Assembly: GCA_947492745.1 (NCBI GenBank)
Contig: CANLOE010000080.1
Location: forward strand, 1-34,759
Reading direction: 5' to 3'
DNA length: 34,759 nucleotides
Source of the DNA: an uncultured Cyclobacteriaceae bacterium
Lineage (GTDB): Bacteria; Bacteroidota; Bacteroidia; Cytophagales; Cyclobacteriaceae
Both the position numbers and the translations under genes were made by a program. Every line of letters starts with the position of its first letter. Within the stretch, counting starts at the first letter, position 1. The notes under the pieces are model-generated. The model saw only the letters and a program-made list of their open reading frames with translations. It was not told the DNA's origin and searched no databases. Of this stretch, positions 1-8,349 are shown piece after piece.

Positions 1-84
1 ACTCCAGAAGAGTTTAGTAAAATCAATTATTCAAAATGTGCTTAACTTATTGTCCAGTTTTTTATTGCAATTCCAGCATGTCAT

Positions 85-170
85 TCAAGGTGTAAGACCT
101 GCGCAGCGTAAACCTCTGATTTTGAAGTGATTTACGCTTGTAATAGGAGGGCTATTGATCATTTTGGGTT
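85..170 (+). repeat. Family B repeat, right half (B1)
   Basis: The stretch from the 'aaggtgtaagacctgcg' segment to 'attgatcattttgggtt' closely matches the right half of the full-length element at 33477-33647, including its terminal inverted-repeat end. The left half is absent or unrecognisable. It lies directly upstream of the ethylene-receptor-like kinase gene. Boundaries on the left are approximate. Confidence 0.7.
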
Positions 171-299
171 CAACGCGGAATCCCTGAGACGCACATCATA
201 TTTTATGATTTTTCAAAAAATTAGCTGTATTTTTAGTAACTACCTTTTATGAGACAGATATTTTAGTATAAAATTTTTTAGTATCAAAATCAGTAACCT

Positions 300-1676
300 A
301 TGAACATCAACCTTCAGTTACATAGAATTTTGCTTTTAATACTTCTGTTATTGACATTTGTTCCTACTGGCACAAGCAACGTCAGGGAGGATAATATCGG
401 CAAAGGGAAGCCTATTAACACGATCAGTCCTGTCTCCAGAGTATCCATTTGCTCAGCTAACGGAGCCAACGACTCACATAGTATAATACCTTTGCAGCTT
501 CAGATAACCCATTTCTTTTCGACATTGTTGGATACCAAAAGTTTTCCGGCCAGATGGCAATGCGGTGACTGGTCAACTTTTCATGGCTGGCTATATATCC
601 TTTCAGACCTGACGACCTGGCTGGCCTATTTTGCCATTCCAAGTATCCTTCTCTTTTTCATATACGAACGAAAACAGTCTGCTAGGTACCATAAGATTGT
701 TGTTTACTTTATACTTTTTATCCTCTTCTGTGGTGCCACCCATTTGCTTGATGCCATCATTTTTTGGATCCCAGTGTATAAATTGAGTGCGCTTATAAGG
801 TTCAGTACCGCCATCATTTCGATGGTAACGGTTTTTTCATTGGTCAGCGTCATGCCTGAAGCCATGAAGTACAAAAGCCCGGCTGAAACGGACAAAATTG
901 TGGTGGAGCTTACCCAGGCAAATGAGGACTTAAAAAAAGAGATACTATTAAGACAAAAGGCAGAACAACAGGTACAAGATTTAAATGAAGTTCTGGCTGA
1001 GAAAGTCAAGGAGTTGGAAGCGTTTTCCTACTCCGTTTCCCATGACCTACGGTCTCCACTGCGTGCTGTCCATGGGTTTGCCAAGGCATTGACAGAAGAC
1101 AACTATGATCACCTTAACGAGGAAGGCAAGGACTATTTGAACCGCATTAACAAGGGGGCTATCCGGATGGGGCAATTAATTGATGATATGTTATTGCTTT
1201 CCCAGATTTCAAAGAAAGAGGTGAACGCGGATGACGCAAATGTCTCCTTGCTGATGAACGAGGTAGTGACGGAAGCCAAAAACAGTCACAAAATCGCACA
1301 CTATGATTTTGACATTCAGGAGGGGCTTATAGCAAGCTGCGACATCAGGCTAGTAAGGATAGCCATTGAAAACCTGGTGAACAATGCTATCAAATTCAGC
1401 GCCAAAGCCTTGAACCCTAAAATTGAATTTGGACGAAACATGGAGGCTGATGGACAGCCTTTCTATATCAAAGATAACGGGGTTGGTTTCAACATGGAGT
1501 TTTCAGGAAAATTGTTCAGCCCTTTCCAGCGGCTTCACAGTAAGAAAGACTTCCAAGGTACAGGGATAGGATTGGCTATAGTCGGGCGAATAATAACCAA
1601 ACACAACGGCCGTATTTGGGCTGAGAGCAGCCTAGGGAAAGGGGCAACATTTTATTTTACATTTAACCCAAAATGA
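300..1676 (+). CDS. Ethylene-receptor-like membrane sensor histidine kinase
   Basis: Predicted inner-membrane histidine kinase, 458 aa. Residues 1-26 form a hydrophobic signal-like segment. Three membrane helices follow (about 100-121, 132-156, 164-186) and resemble the copper-binding ethylene-sensor domain of plant ETR1. All seven residues important for ethylene binding in ETR1 (D25, Y32, I35, P36, I62, C65, H69) are matched here by D103, Y110, I113, P114, I141, C144 and H148. A coiled linker (200-240) leads to a HisKA domain with phospho-accepting H248 in SVSHDLRSP, then a HATPase with N-box N358/N362, DNGVGF (392-397) and GTGIGL (420-425). There is no GAF or receiver domain and no adjacent response regulator, so the partner is unknown. 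The last codons (N-P-K-stop) are made by the end of a dispersed repeat. Kinase assignment is firm; the natural ligand is inference. Confidence 0.93.
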   Translation: MNINLQLHRILLLILLLLTFVPTGTSNVREDNIGKGKPINTISPVSRVSICSANGANDSHSIIPLQLQITHFFSTLLDTKSFPARWQCGDWSTFHGWLYILSDLTTWLAYFAIPSILLFFIYERKQSARYHKIVVYFILFILFCGATHLLDAIIFWIPVYKLSALIRFSTAIISMVTVFSLVSVMPEAMKYKSPAETDKIVVELTQANEDLKKEILLRQKAEQQVQDLNEVLAEKVKELEAFSYSVSHDLRSPLRAVHGFAKALTEDNYDHLNEEGKDYLNRINKGAIRMGQLIDDMLLLSQISKKEVNADDANVSLLMNEVVTEAKNSHKIAHYDFDIQEGLIASCDIRLVRIAIENLVNNAIKFSAKALNPKIEFGRNMEADGQPFYIKDNGVGFNMEFSGKLFSPFQRLHSKKDFQGTGIGLAIVGRIITKHNGRIWAESSLGKGATFYFTFNPK

Positions 1677-1763
1677 TCAATAGAGAACCTATTCCGCGCA
1701 TAAATAGCTTCATACCGGAAGCTTTGCCCACCGGTCTTCATTCACCATAGCGCTGCTATGCCG
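1665..1763 (+). repeat. Family A repeat, left part (A1), overlapping the kinase stop codon
   Basis: Starts with the terminal repeat AACCCAAAATG, whose bases encode the final N-P-K and TGA stop of the upstream kinase. It is nearly identical to the first ~100 bp of the copy at 15023. It includes the central hairpin CATAGC-GCT-GCTATG (1746-1760). The right half is not recognisable, so the copy is truncated or diverged. Confidence 0.8.
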
Positions 1764-2424
1764 AACGAATCCAAATGGCCGGTATTTTGCCATTTATACG
1801 CTCATCACGATTTCTATCGATCAATTCGGGTTAAAGGGGCTTTACAAAAATTGTCTGTTCCGCTACTGAGCAATGGTGCCATGGCCTACTTTGAGGTCAT
1901 GTCCTTGTTGCCGGGAGTTGCCATCATAGGGGGCTATGCCCTTCTCCATCACAACTTCGGTTCATCGTGGTGAGTAGCCAGTACTATCGCTCAGATCGCC
2001 TTATGGTTTTTTACCACTGGAAGCAGCAGTGATAAGTATGGTGTACGGCATAATGGAATTGATATCGGCGGGTATAGTCGGGGTCAAAATGTATCGGAAA
2101 AAGAAAGGCTAAGCGAGGCTCGAAAGCCATTAGAGGAATAACGCGGTATCATGAAATATCTTGTTACCCGTCTGACAAAAAGTGATGTCCTGCCCTCTGA
2201 ACGATAAGCAATCTTTGGGACTCTTATCTGAATAGAGTAAGGCCCGCGAAGTCCCGAAATAAGACAAAAATAGATGACGTGTGCCATTATCAACCCTCCA
2301 TTACAGGCATACCCCTTAATACAAATCACCAAAATCAATTTGACTTTAGAATCTTGTCATGCACATTTGGATACTGTTTTGAAATTGTATTTAAATTTGT
2401 TATCACTTATTTTGAATAGGACTA
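1764..2424 (+). other. Gene-free stretch with possible decayed membrane-protein gene
   Basis: No convincing intact gene. The forward frame from 1758 reads about 70 codons to a TGA at 1971-1973 and then stays open to a TAA near 2139; a second frame ending near 2112 reads a hydrophobic run followed by a basic tail. This could be the frameshifted remains of a membrane protein, but I cannot assign a family and the reading may be chance. Confidence 0.2.
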
Positions 2425-2593
2425 AACCCAAAATGTTCGTTGGGACTTCGTCATGAGGACTTAAATAGCAATAAATCAGTGCGTTTTCTTGGGTTCAGCG
2501 TAGCACCGCTACGGTTAATTCAAAAAGCGCATTCAGTTACTGATTTGAAGCCAGTTAAGTCCGGAATAGATTTTCTAATGGACATTTTGGGTT
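2425..2593 (-). repeat. Family A repeat, full length (A2)
   Basis: 169 bp bounded by AACCCAAAATG and its complement CATTTTGGGTT. Its reverse complement matches the copy at 22021-22189 at all but about seven positions, with identical length. The central hairpin is a TAGC-ACC-GCTA type stem. It lies downstream of the leftward DUF4202 gene. Confidence 0.9.
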
Positions 2594-2764
2594 TAATATA
2601 CTTTCAAATCGAAAATCGGTAATACGGTTCATTGACCTTTGATGAAAGCAGCGAATTATCATTTCATGAACACCATTGGAATAAATCCAAATAGTGTAAA
2701 AAACGCATTATCCCAGTTGAACCAAGCTATAGGAAGAAAAGGCAGGCACCCTGTATATCATCGG

Positions 2765-3385
2765 TTACAGATAGAAATATTTAGTGGAGGAAAGGTCGAG
2801 TGCTTTTTTGATCAGATGTGCTTCCTCTTCCTCAAAGGGAAGCTTCAGGGCCATTTCCTGACCTTTGGAAGTCATTTTGGCCCATGTTTTTTGAAGAATG
2901 GCAATGATTTTTTCTTCACTCTTGGTCTTGGCAAACTCTGAGAAATAGTATTTGAGAAATACCATGCAGATAATATCCTCCAGTGCTTGTGAGGACGGGT
3001 CCGTCTTGAGTTTGTTCTTCTTGACCATCATAGTAATCCAGTCCACCGTATCGGACTCGTACTCATGCTCTTCCAATATTTCTCTCATTAGCTTGGCATG
3101 CATGAGTTTCAGGTCTGTCCTCCATTTCAAATATCCCTTCCTGTCCATCGGATAATCATTTCTGGGAATGGACCAACGCTTGATATGCTGTCCTCGTGCC
3201 GCCAATTGCATGGCCTCGGTAGGATCCTCGGCATACTGAAAGGTCATTTCGGTCATTCTTTGGGAGTAGAGCCATTCCTTGGCAACAGATTTGCCCTCGT
3301 ACAGCTCCTTATTGGGGTCTTGCAGGTTGATTTCATCGATGGTCTGTATTGTACTTTCAAACCTGATTTGATTCTCTATGGCCAT
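2765..3385 (-). CDS. DUF4202 family protein
   Basis: 206 aa, soluble, no signal peptide or membrane helix. The sequence, including the RGQHIKRWSIPRNDYP region (about 64-79) and the YLKWR segment that follows, matches my memory of the DUF4202 family, whose biochemical function is not established. In many bacteria members of this family sit beside nitrite-assimilation genes, as here. The gene follows cobA on the same strand with a 10-bp gap, so the two are likely cotranscribed, and both point away from nirB. A role in siroheme or nitrite metabolism is inferred from context only. The start is the first ATG after the cobA stop. Confidence 0.85.
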   Translation of the reverse strand: MAIENQIRFESTIQTIDEINLQDPNKELYEGKSVAKEWLYSQRMTEMTFQYAEDPTEAMQLAARGQHIKRWSIPRNDYPMDRKGYLKWRTDLKLMHAKLMREILEEHEYESDTVDWITMMVKKNKLKTDPSSQALEDIICMVFLKYYFSEFAKTKSEEKIIAILQKTWAKMTSKGQEMALKLPFEEEEAHLIKKALDLSSTKYFYL

Positions 3386-3395
3386 AGCTCGGTGT

Positions 3396-4157
3396 TTATG
3401 TGGCTATATTAATATCATTTTTATTATTATGCAGGTTTTTCAGGGCATTTCTTTGATTTACAACAGCTCCGATAACAATGATGGAGGGTGCTGCTATCCC
3501 GTCTTCCTTGACTTTTATGGCAATATCGGCTACCGTACCGATAACCATTTTCTCATCTGCTGTAGAACCGTTCTGTATAATGGCCACAGGCTCATCCGCA
3601 CTTCTATAGATATGAAAAAAGTCAAGAATGGTTGTCAGTTTTTTCATGCCCATTAAGATAATGACAGAGGCACTGGACTGCGCCGCCAGTGGCATATCCT
3701 TACTCAGTGAACCATCCTTTAAAGTACCCGTCAATACCCAAAAACTTTCACTGATACCTCTTTTGGTCAGTGGTATATTCTGTAAGGCCGGTACGGCCAA
3801 TGCACTGCTCACGCCCGGTACGATTTCCGTAAGGATACCATGCCTCTCCGCGTACTCTGCTTCTTCATGTCCCCGTCCGAATACATAAGGATCACCTCCT
3901 TTCATACGTACTACAGTCCCATGGGTTTTGGCATAATCCACAATCATTTTATTGATCATGAACTGCTGGTAGTGATGATAACCTGCCCTTTTCCCTACAA
4001 ATACCTTCTTACATTCGGGCCGAGCATGTTCCAGCAGGGTTTCATTCGCCAAGGCATCATAAAGAATAACATCGGCTTCCTGAAGTGCTTCCACTCCCTT
4101 TAGTGTAATCAATTTATCATCTCCGGGACCTGCCCCTACTAATATCAACTTGCTCAT
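3396..4157 (-). CDS. cobA: Uroporphyrinogen-III C-methyltransferase (SUMT)
   Basis: 253 aa, the usual length for a stand-alone SUMT. It methylates uroporphyrinogen III twice with S-adenosylmethionine to give precorrin-2, the precursor of siroheme. Visible signatures are the N-terminal VGAGPGD (7-13), the R-x-K-G-G-D-P-x-V-F-G-R-G segment (84-96) with following EE, and VPGVSS (113-118). No fused dehydrogenase/ferrochelatase (CysG-like) domain is present, so precorrin-2 oxidation and iron insertion must be encoded elsewhere. The gene is divergent from nirB, whose product needs siroheme, and shares its 205-bp promoter region. Function is well supported by both motif and context. Confidence 0.95.
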   Translation of the reverse strand: MSKLILVGAGPGDDKLITLKGVEALQEADVILYDALANETLLEHARPECKKVFVGKRAGYHHYQQFMINKMIVDYAKTHGTVVRMKGGDPYVFGRGHEEAEYAERHGILTEIVPGVSSALAVPALQNIPLTKRGISESFWVLTGTLKDGSLSKDMPLAAQSSASVIILMGMKKLTTILDFFHIYRSADEPVAIIQNGSTADEKMVIGTVADIAIKVKEDGIAAPSIIVIGAVVNQRNALKNLHNNKNDINIAT

Positions 4158-4227
4158 AAGACTTGAGTTTTATCCGATACATACAACACCCCGATCTGGG
4201 CCACTTAAAAGTAAAAGTACTTAAAAA

Positions 4228-4276
4228 TTACGTAAAAATTATTTTTGATTAAGTAATATTACGTAATTTTACGTAT
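4228..4276. promoter_or_regulatory. Phased TTACGTAA palindromes in the cobA-nirB divergent promoter
   Basis: TTACGTAA occurs at 4228-4235 and 4259-4266, and TTACGTAT at 4269-4276. Start-to-start spacings are 31 and 10 bp, close to three and one helical turns, so all sites face the same side of the DNA. A separate palindrome AAGTACTT is at 4215-4222. This arrangement suggests an operator for a dimeric regulator of nitrite assimilation, but the regulator is not identified and these sites do not match the FNR half-site. Confidence 0.45.
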
Positions 4277-4313
4277 ATTGCTGTTCGATACAGGTGGCTA
4301 TGTTGGTTTTGTA

Positions 4314-4329
4314 ACCTGCTGTAGCAGGT
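4314..4329 (+). promoter_or_regulatory. Short hairpin in nirB leader
   Basis: ACCTGC-TGTA-GCAGGT forms a 6-bp stem with a 4-nt loop, 33 bp before the nirB ATG. It could affect leader stability or translation; no U-run follows, so it is not an obvious terminator. Confidence 0.3.
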
Positions 4330-4362
4330 CCTGAAAAGCACTCACCAGCTAAATAAGTTAAT

Positions 4363-6855
4363 ATGAAGAAAATCGTCATTGTTGGTAATGGGATGGTCAG
4401 TTACAAGTTTTGTGAAAAACTGAGGGCCAAGGCAGACGCCTCCCGGTACGAGATTGTTATTTTTGGAGAAGAGCTGCTGCCCGCCTATGACAGGGTACAC
4501 CTCAGCGAATATTTTGCAGTACGCTCCGCTGACAATCTATACATGGCCCCAAAGGAGTGGTACAAAGAACAGGGGATAACCCTGCATACGGGTACTTTGG
4601 TGACCGCCATCGATAGAGAGAAGAAACAAGTAGTCACCCATAAAGGAAACAGCGAGTCCTATGATATACTTATCATGGCGACAGGCTCCAGTGCCTTTGT
4701 GCCTCCCATCAAAGGAGTGGAGAAAAAAGGAGTATTTGTATACCGTACGATAGATGATCTGGAAGCCATTATGGACTTTGGTGCCAAGGCCAAAAGTGCG
4801 GCCGTTCTGGGTGGAGGCCTTTTGGGACTGGAAGCGGCGAAGGCAGTGATGGACATGGGACTGAAAGCACATGTCGTGGAATTCGCTCCCCGACTGATGC
4901 CCCGCCAGCTGGACGAAGTCGGCTCACAGGTACTTCAGGCTCAATTGGAAGAGCTGGGAATCGGCATCCACCTCTCCAAACAGACTAAGGAAATCGAAGG
5001 TAATGGGCTCTTATCCGCACTTCATTTTGGTGAAGAAGAGCGACTGGAAGTGGATATGCTGGTCATCTCCTGTGGCATACGTCCTCGCGACGAACTGGCA
5101 AAGGCCGCGGGACTGGAAGTAGGAGTACGTGGAGGGATAGTCGTCGATGATCATTTGAAATCTTCCGACCCTAATATCTTCGTTATCGGCGAAGCAGCAC
5201 TGCACCGCAATATGATCTATGGACTGGTAGCTCCGGGCTATGAGATGGCCGATGTGGTTGTTGACCAACTGGTCGGTAGCGGGGAGCAGGAATTTGCCGA
5301 TTGTGATATGTCTACCAAACTCAAGCTGATCGGTATAGATGTGGCCAGTTTTGGAGACCCCTTTGGTGAGGAGGAAGAAGCCGACACGATTGCTTTTGAA
5401 GATAAGGTTTCGGGCATCTACAAACGCATCAATATATCGAAAGACGGCAAACGTCTCTTGGGTGGAATTCTGGTAGGGGATGCCGGTGCTTATAATAGCT
5501 TGTTACAGGTCTGTAAGAACGGTATGGCGCTACCGCCCAACCCCGAAGACCTGATTCTGGGTGCACGTGGTGGCGAAGGTGGCGATATTGGCACGGAGAG
5601 CTTGCCCGACACGGCCCAAGTATGCTCCTGTGAGAATGTAACGAAGGGCGACCTCTGTACTGCCATAAAAGAGCAAGGTCTGGAAGATGTCGCCCAGTTG
5701 AAGGCCTGTACCAAAGCGGGAACGGGCTGTGGAGCCTGTACGCCGATGGTCACGGATATTTTCAACGATACCCTGAAGGCCATGGGCAAGACGGTCAAAA
5801 AAGTTATCTGCGAGCATTTCGCCTATGACCGCCGAGAGCTGTTCGACATCGTCAAAGTCAAAGAGATAAAGACCTACGATGCCTTATTGGATGCCTACGG
5901 AGAAGGTGATGGCTGCGAAGTCTGCAAACCTGCGGTAGCCTCGATATTAGCCGGCGTATGGAACGACCTCGTGACCAAGCAGGATACGATACAGGATACC
6001 AACGATCGTTATCTGGCCAATATACAGCGTGGTGGGACCTATTCGGTCATACCCAGAGTACCCGGTGGCGAAATCACACCGGAGAAACTGATCTGCCTTG
6101 GCGAAGTAGCCAAAAAATACAATCTCTATACGAAAATAACAGGAGCACAGCGTGTCGACCTTTTTGGCGCACATGTAGGTGACCTGCCCGATATCTGGGA
6201 AGAACTCATCAATGCGGGTTTTGAAAGTGGCCATGGCTATGCCAAGGCCCTAAGAGCGGTGAAAAGCTGTGTGGGTTCCACATGGTGCCGCTATGGACTT
6301 CATGACTCGGTCTCTTTCGCCATAGAAGTAGAAAATCGGTACCGTGGTTTGAGATCGCCGCACAAGTTAAAGGGCGCGGTCTCGGGCTGTCGCCGAGAAT
6401 GTGCCGAGGCACAGAACAAGGACTTTGGGATCATTGCTACTGAAATCGGCTGGAACCTCTACGTTGCCGGCAATGGAGGGGCCAACCCGCAGCATGGCGT
6501 ACTCCTCGCAGGGGACATCGATAGCGAGACTTGCTTGCGCTATCTGGACCGCTACCTCATGTTCTATATCAAAACGGCAGAACCCCTGAACCGCACCGCC
6601 ACTTGGCTGAACAAACTCGAAGGGGGCATCGAATACCTCAAACAGGTAATCGTGGCGGATAGCCTAGGAATAGGAGAAGCACTGGAGAAGGAGATGCAGT
6701 TCATGATCGATACCTACAGCTGCGAATGGAAAGAAGTCATCAATGACCCTAAATTAAAGGCAAAGTTCACTCATTTTATTAATTCGGACAAAAAAGACGC
6801 TCATGTGAAGTTTGACGACCTAAGGAATCAGAAGATGCCCGAACCATGGACTTGA
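4363..6855 (+). CDS. nirB: Nitrite reductase [NAD(P)H] large subunit
   Basis: 830 aa, typical NirB length. It reduces nitrite to ammonium in the cytoplasm, passing electrons from NAD(P)H through FAD and iron-sulphur centres to siroheme. The order is: FAD-binding segment from residue 4 (VIVGNGMV), second dinucleotide fold (AVLGGGLLGLEAA, about 147-159), FAD end motif NIFVIGEAA (271-279), a BFD-like [2Fe-2S] domain with C421, C423, C456 and C459, and a second C-x-x-C region near 518-521. The sulphite/nitrite reductase half starts near 555, with siroheme/[4Fe-4S] cysteines C636, C642, C676 and C680. All key residues are present. nirD follows after 100 bp. Siroheme supply is likely from the divergent cobA. 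Confidence 0.98.
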   Translation: MKKIVIVGNGMVSYKFCEKLRAKADASRYEIVIFGEELLPAYDRVHLSEYFAVRSADNLYMAPKEWYKEQGITLHTGTLVTAIDREKKQVVTHKGNSESYDILIMATGSSAFVPPIKGVEKKGVFVYRTIDDLEAIMDFGAKAKSAAVLGGGLLGLEAAKAVMDMGLKAHVVEFAPRLMPRQLDEVGSQVLQAQLEELGIGIHLSKQTKEIEGNGLLSALHFGEEERLEVDMLVISCGIRPRDELAKAAGLEVGVRGGIVVDDHLKSSDPNIFVIGEAALHRNMIYGLVAPGYEMADVVVDQLVGSGEQEFADCDMSTKLKLIGIDVASFGDPFGEEEEADTIAFEDKVSGIYKRINISKDGKRLLGGILVGDAGAYNSLLQVCKNGMALPPNPEDLILGARGGEGGDIGTESLPDTAQVCSCENVTKGDLCTAIKEQGLEDVAQLKACTKAGTGCGACTPMVTDIFNDTLKAMGKTVKKVICEHFAYDRRELFDIVKVKEIKTYDALLDAYGEGDGCEVCKPAVASILAGVWNDLVTKQDTIQDTNDRYLANIQRGGTYSVIPRVPGGEITPEKLICLGEVAKKYNLYTKITGAQRVDLFGAHVGDLPDIWEELINAGFESGHGYAKALRAVKSCVGSTWCRYGLHDSVSFAIEVENRYRGLRSPHKLKGAVSGCRRECAEAQNKDFGIIATEIGWNLYVAGNGGANPQHGVLLAGDIDSETCLRYLDRYLMFYIKTAEPLNRTATWLNKLEGGIEYLKQVIVADSLGIGEALEKEMQFMIDTYSCEWKEVINDPKLKAKFTHFINSDKKDAHVKFDDLRNQKMPEPWT

Positions 6856-6955
6856 GAACAATCGGAAACGGTACTGCCGCTTACTAAAGAAACGCAGTCC
6901 CGAAAAAGGCTGTAAAGCCAATGGAATCAGATGCTTAAAGTACAACGATAATACA

Positions 6956-7330
6956 ATGATCAGTCAATTGGAAGATTATAGAACAGTAACCGCCTCAGAG
7001 GTGAAAACTTGGATAAAAGTAGCCAAGGCCTCCGATTTTCCGGAAAACGGAGGGGCATGCGTATTGCATGAAGGTCTACAGATTGCCGTTTATAACTTTA
7101 CCCGTAGAGGCGAATGGTATGCCTGTCAGAACCTTTGCCCACACAAAATGCAAATGGCTCTGTCCAGAGGAATGATAGGCTCCGCAGCGGGAGAACCCAA
7201 GGTGGCCTGTCCTTTTCACAAGAAGACCTTTTCTTTGGTCTCGGGCAAAAACCTGAACGGAAGCGAATGCGATATAGCGACTTACCCCGTCAAAGTAGAG
7301 GATGGCATGGTATATCTCGGTGTATCCTGA
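6956..7330 (+). CDS. nirD: Nitrite reductase [NAD(P)H] small subunit, Rieske type
   Basis: 124 aa Rieske-fold small subunit of the assimilatory nitrite reductase. It keeps a full Rieske-like ligand set, C-P-H followed 21 residues later by C-P-F-H, unlike E. coli NirD, which to my knowledge lacks the cluster ligands. The GEPKVACPFHKKTFSL segment is typical of NasE/NirD proteins of this type. It lies in the same orientation 100 bp after nirB and is probably cotranscribed. No nitrate reductase or nitrate/nitrite transporter follows in the window. Confidence 0.95.
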   Translation: MISQLEDYRTVTASEVKTWIKVAKASDFPENGGACVLHEGLQIAVYNFTRRGEWYACQNLCPHKMQMALSRGMIGSAAGEPKVACPFHKKTFSLVSGKNLNGSECDIATYPVKVEDGMVYLGVS

Positions 7331-7718
7331 AAATCAATGTGTAAGCGTACTACCGAGCTTAGGAACTTGAATACGCGTAAAATCCTCATTAACAAGAAAT
7401 CAATACAGGGGCTTTGCCAATGGAGCAACTCGGACAAAATGGCCATAGGGTACATTTTCATAAGCAGGTCAGCCACTGTAAGTCCATACGGAAATATGAT
7501 TTTTAACATAAAAATCATATCCCCCGCATTCCTCCAGAGTATAATTTCATGCAGTAAATCTTAAGTTCGCCTTGATAGAAAATCAAACGGGAAAGCCATC
7601 TTTTATTTTGACTTGGCGGACAATCCTGTTTTTAGCAGTAAAATATAAAAATCACCTGTCTGTTGGCCCTAAAATCCCATCAATACCGAGCAGGGGATTA
7701 TATCCGGAATATGCTTTA

Positions 7719-7879
7719 ATACAAACTTAGCTTTTAAATATCGCATACCTTCTTGTTCATTTAGCTTCACTCTGCGTGGACAATCCTCGGGATAGCGCTG
7801 CTATCCCTGCGGTTCTCGCCTTGATTGAAACAAAATGACCCGCGGAATCTTATACGACATTTGAAACCCAAATTTGTAT
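7719..7879 (-). repeat. Family C repeat, full length (C1)
   Basis: 161 bp with imperfect terminal inverted repeats of about 28 bp starting ATACAAA. The centre is a perfect hairpin, GGATAGC-GCT-GCTATCC. Its reverse complement differs from the copy at 15218-15378 at about six positions, and both copies have the same length. Confidence 0.9.
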
Positions 7880-7884
7880 AAGCC

Positions 7885-8029
7885 TTTTATTGCAACTTCA
7901 AAGACTGCAAACCAGTAAAATGAATGCGTTTTTTGAATTAACTGTAGTGATGCTACCCTGAACTCAATAAAACTCAAGATGTATTGTATTTTACATCCTC
8001 ATGAGGATACCCAATACGTCATCTGGGTT
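7885..8029 (+). repeat. Family A repeat, degraded copy (A5)
   Basis: Recognisable from the 'aatgcgttttttgaatta' segment, the decayed central hairpin (GTAGTGATGCTAC), 'cctcatgagga' and the right end TGGGTT. It has many more changes than the other family A copies and starts about 5 bp after C1. The left end is approximate. Confidence 0.6.
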
Positions 8030-8349
8030 TACAAAAAAATAAAATCGGGAAACAGCTTTAGAAGGAAGCTATAGAAAAAGGGTAGATTGGAATTGATGTC
8101 GATTACTGATTTTTTTGTTACTTTGATCCTGACACGGGGATATGGGAAACAGTAATTGATTTTGTGTTTTTTGAAGTGAAATTCAATGATCATCTAACCT
8201 AATGAAATCTTTTTCGAGCAGCATAGCTAGATAGCTAGCGTTACGTTGTGATGGAAAGTCAACATCAGAGTGAAACAAACTGAATTTGTAAGCGAAAAAA
8301 TCCAAAATACTATAGTAGTACCCCATTACATTATACAATCTATCTAACA

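Larger units (their letters stand above)
7331..8349 (+). other. Gene-free stretch holding two repeats, upstream of sensor kinase
   Basis: About 1 kb without a convincing gene. It holds a full family C element (7719-7879) and a degraded family A element (about 7885-8029). Short open frames here have no recognisable protein features. The last 200 bp presumably contain the promoter of the kinase gene; I see no clear promoter match. Confidence 0.6.
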
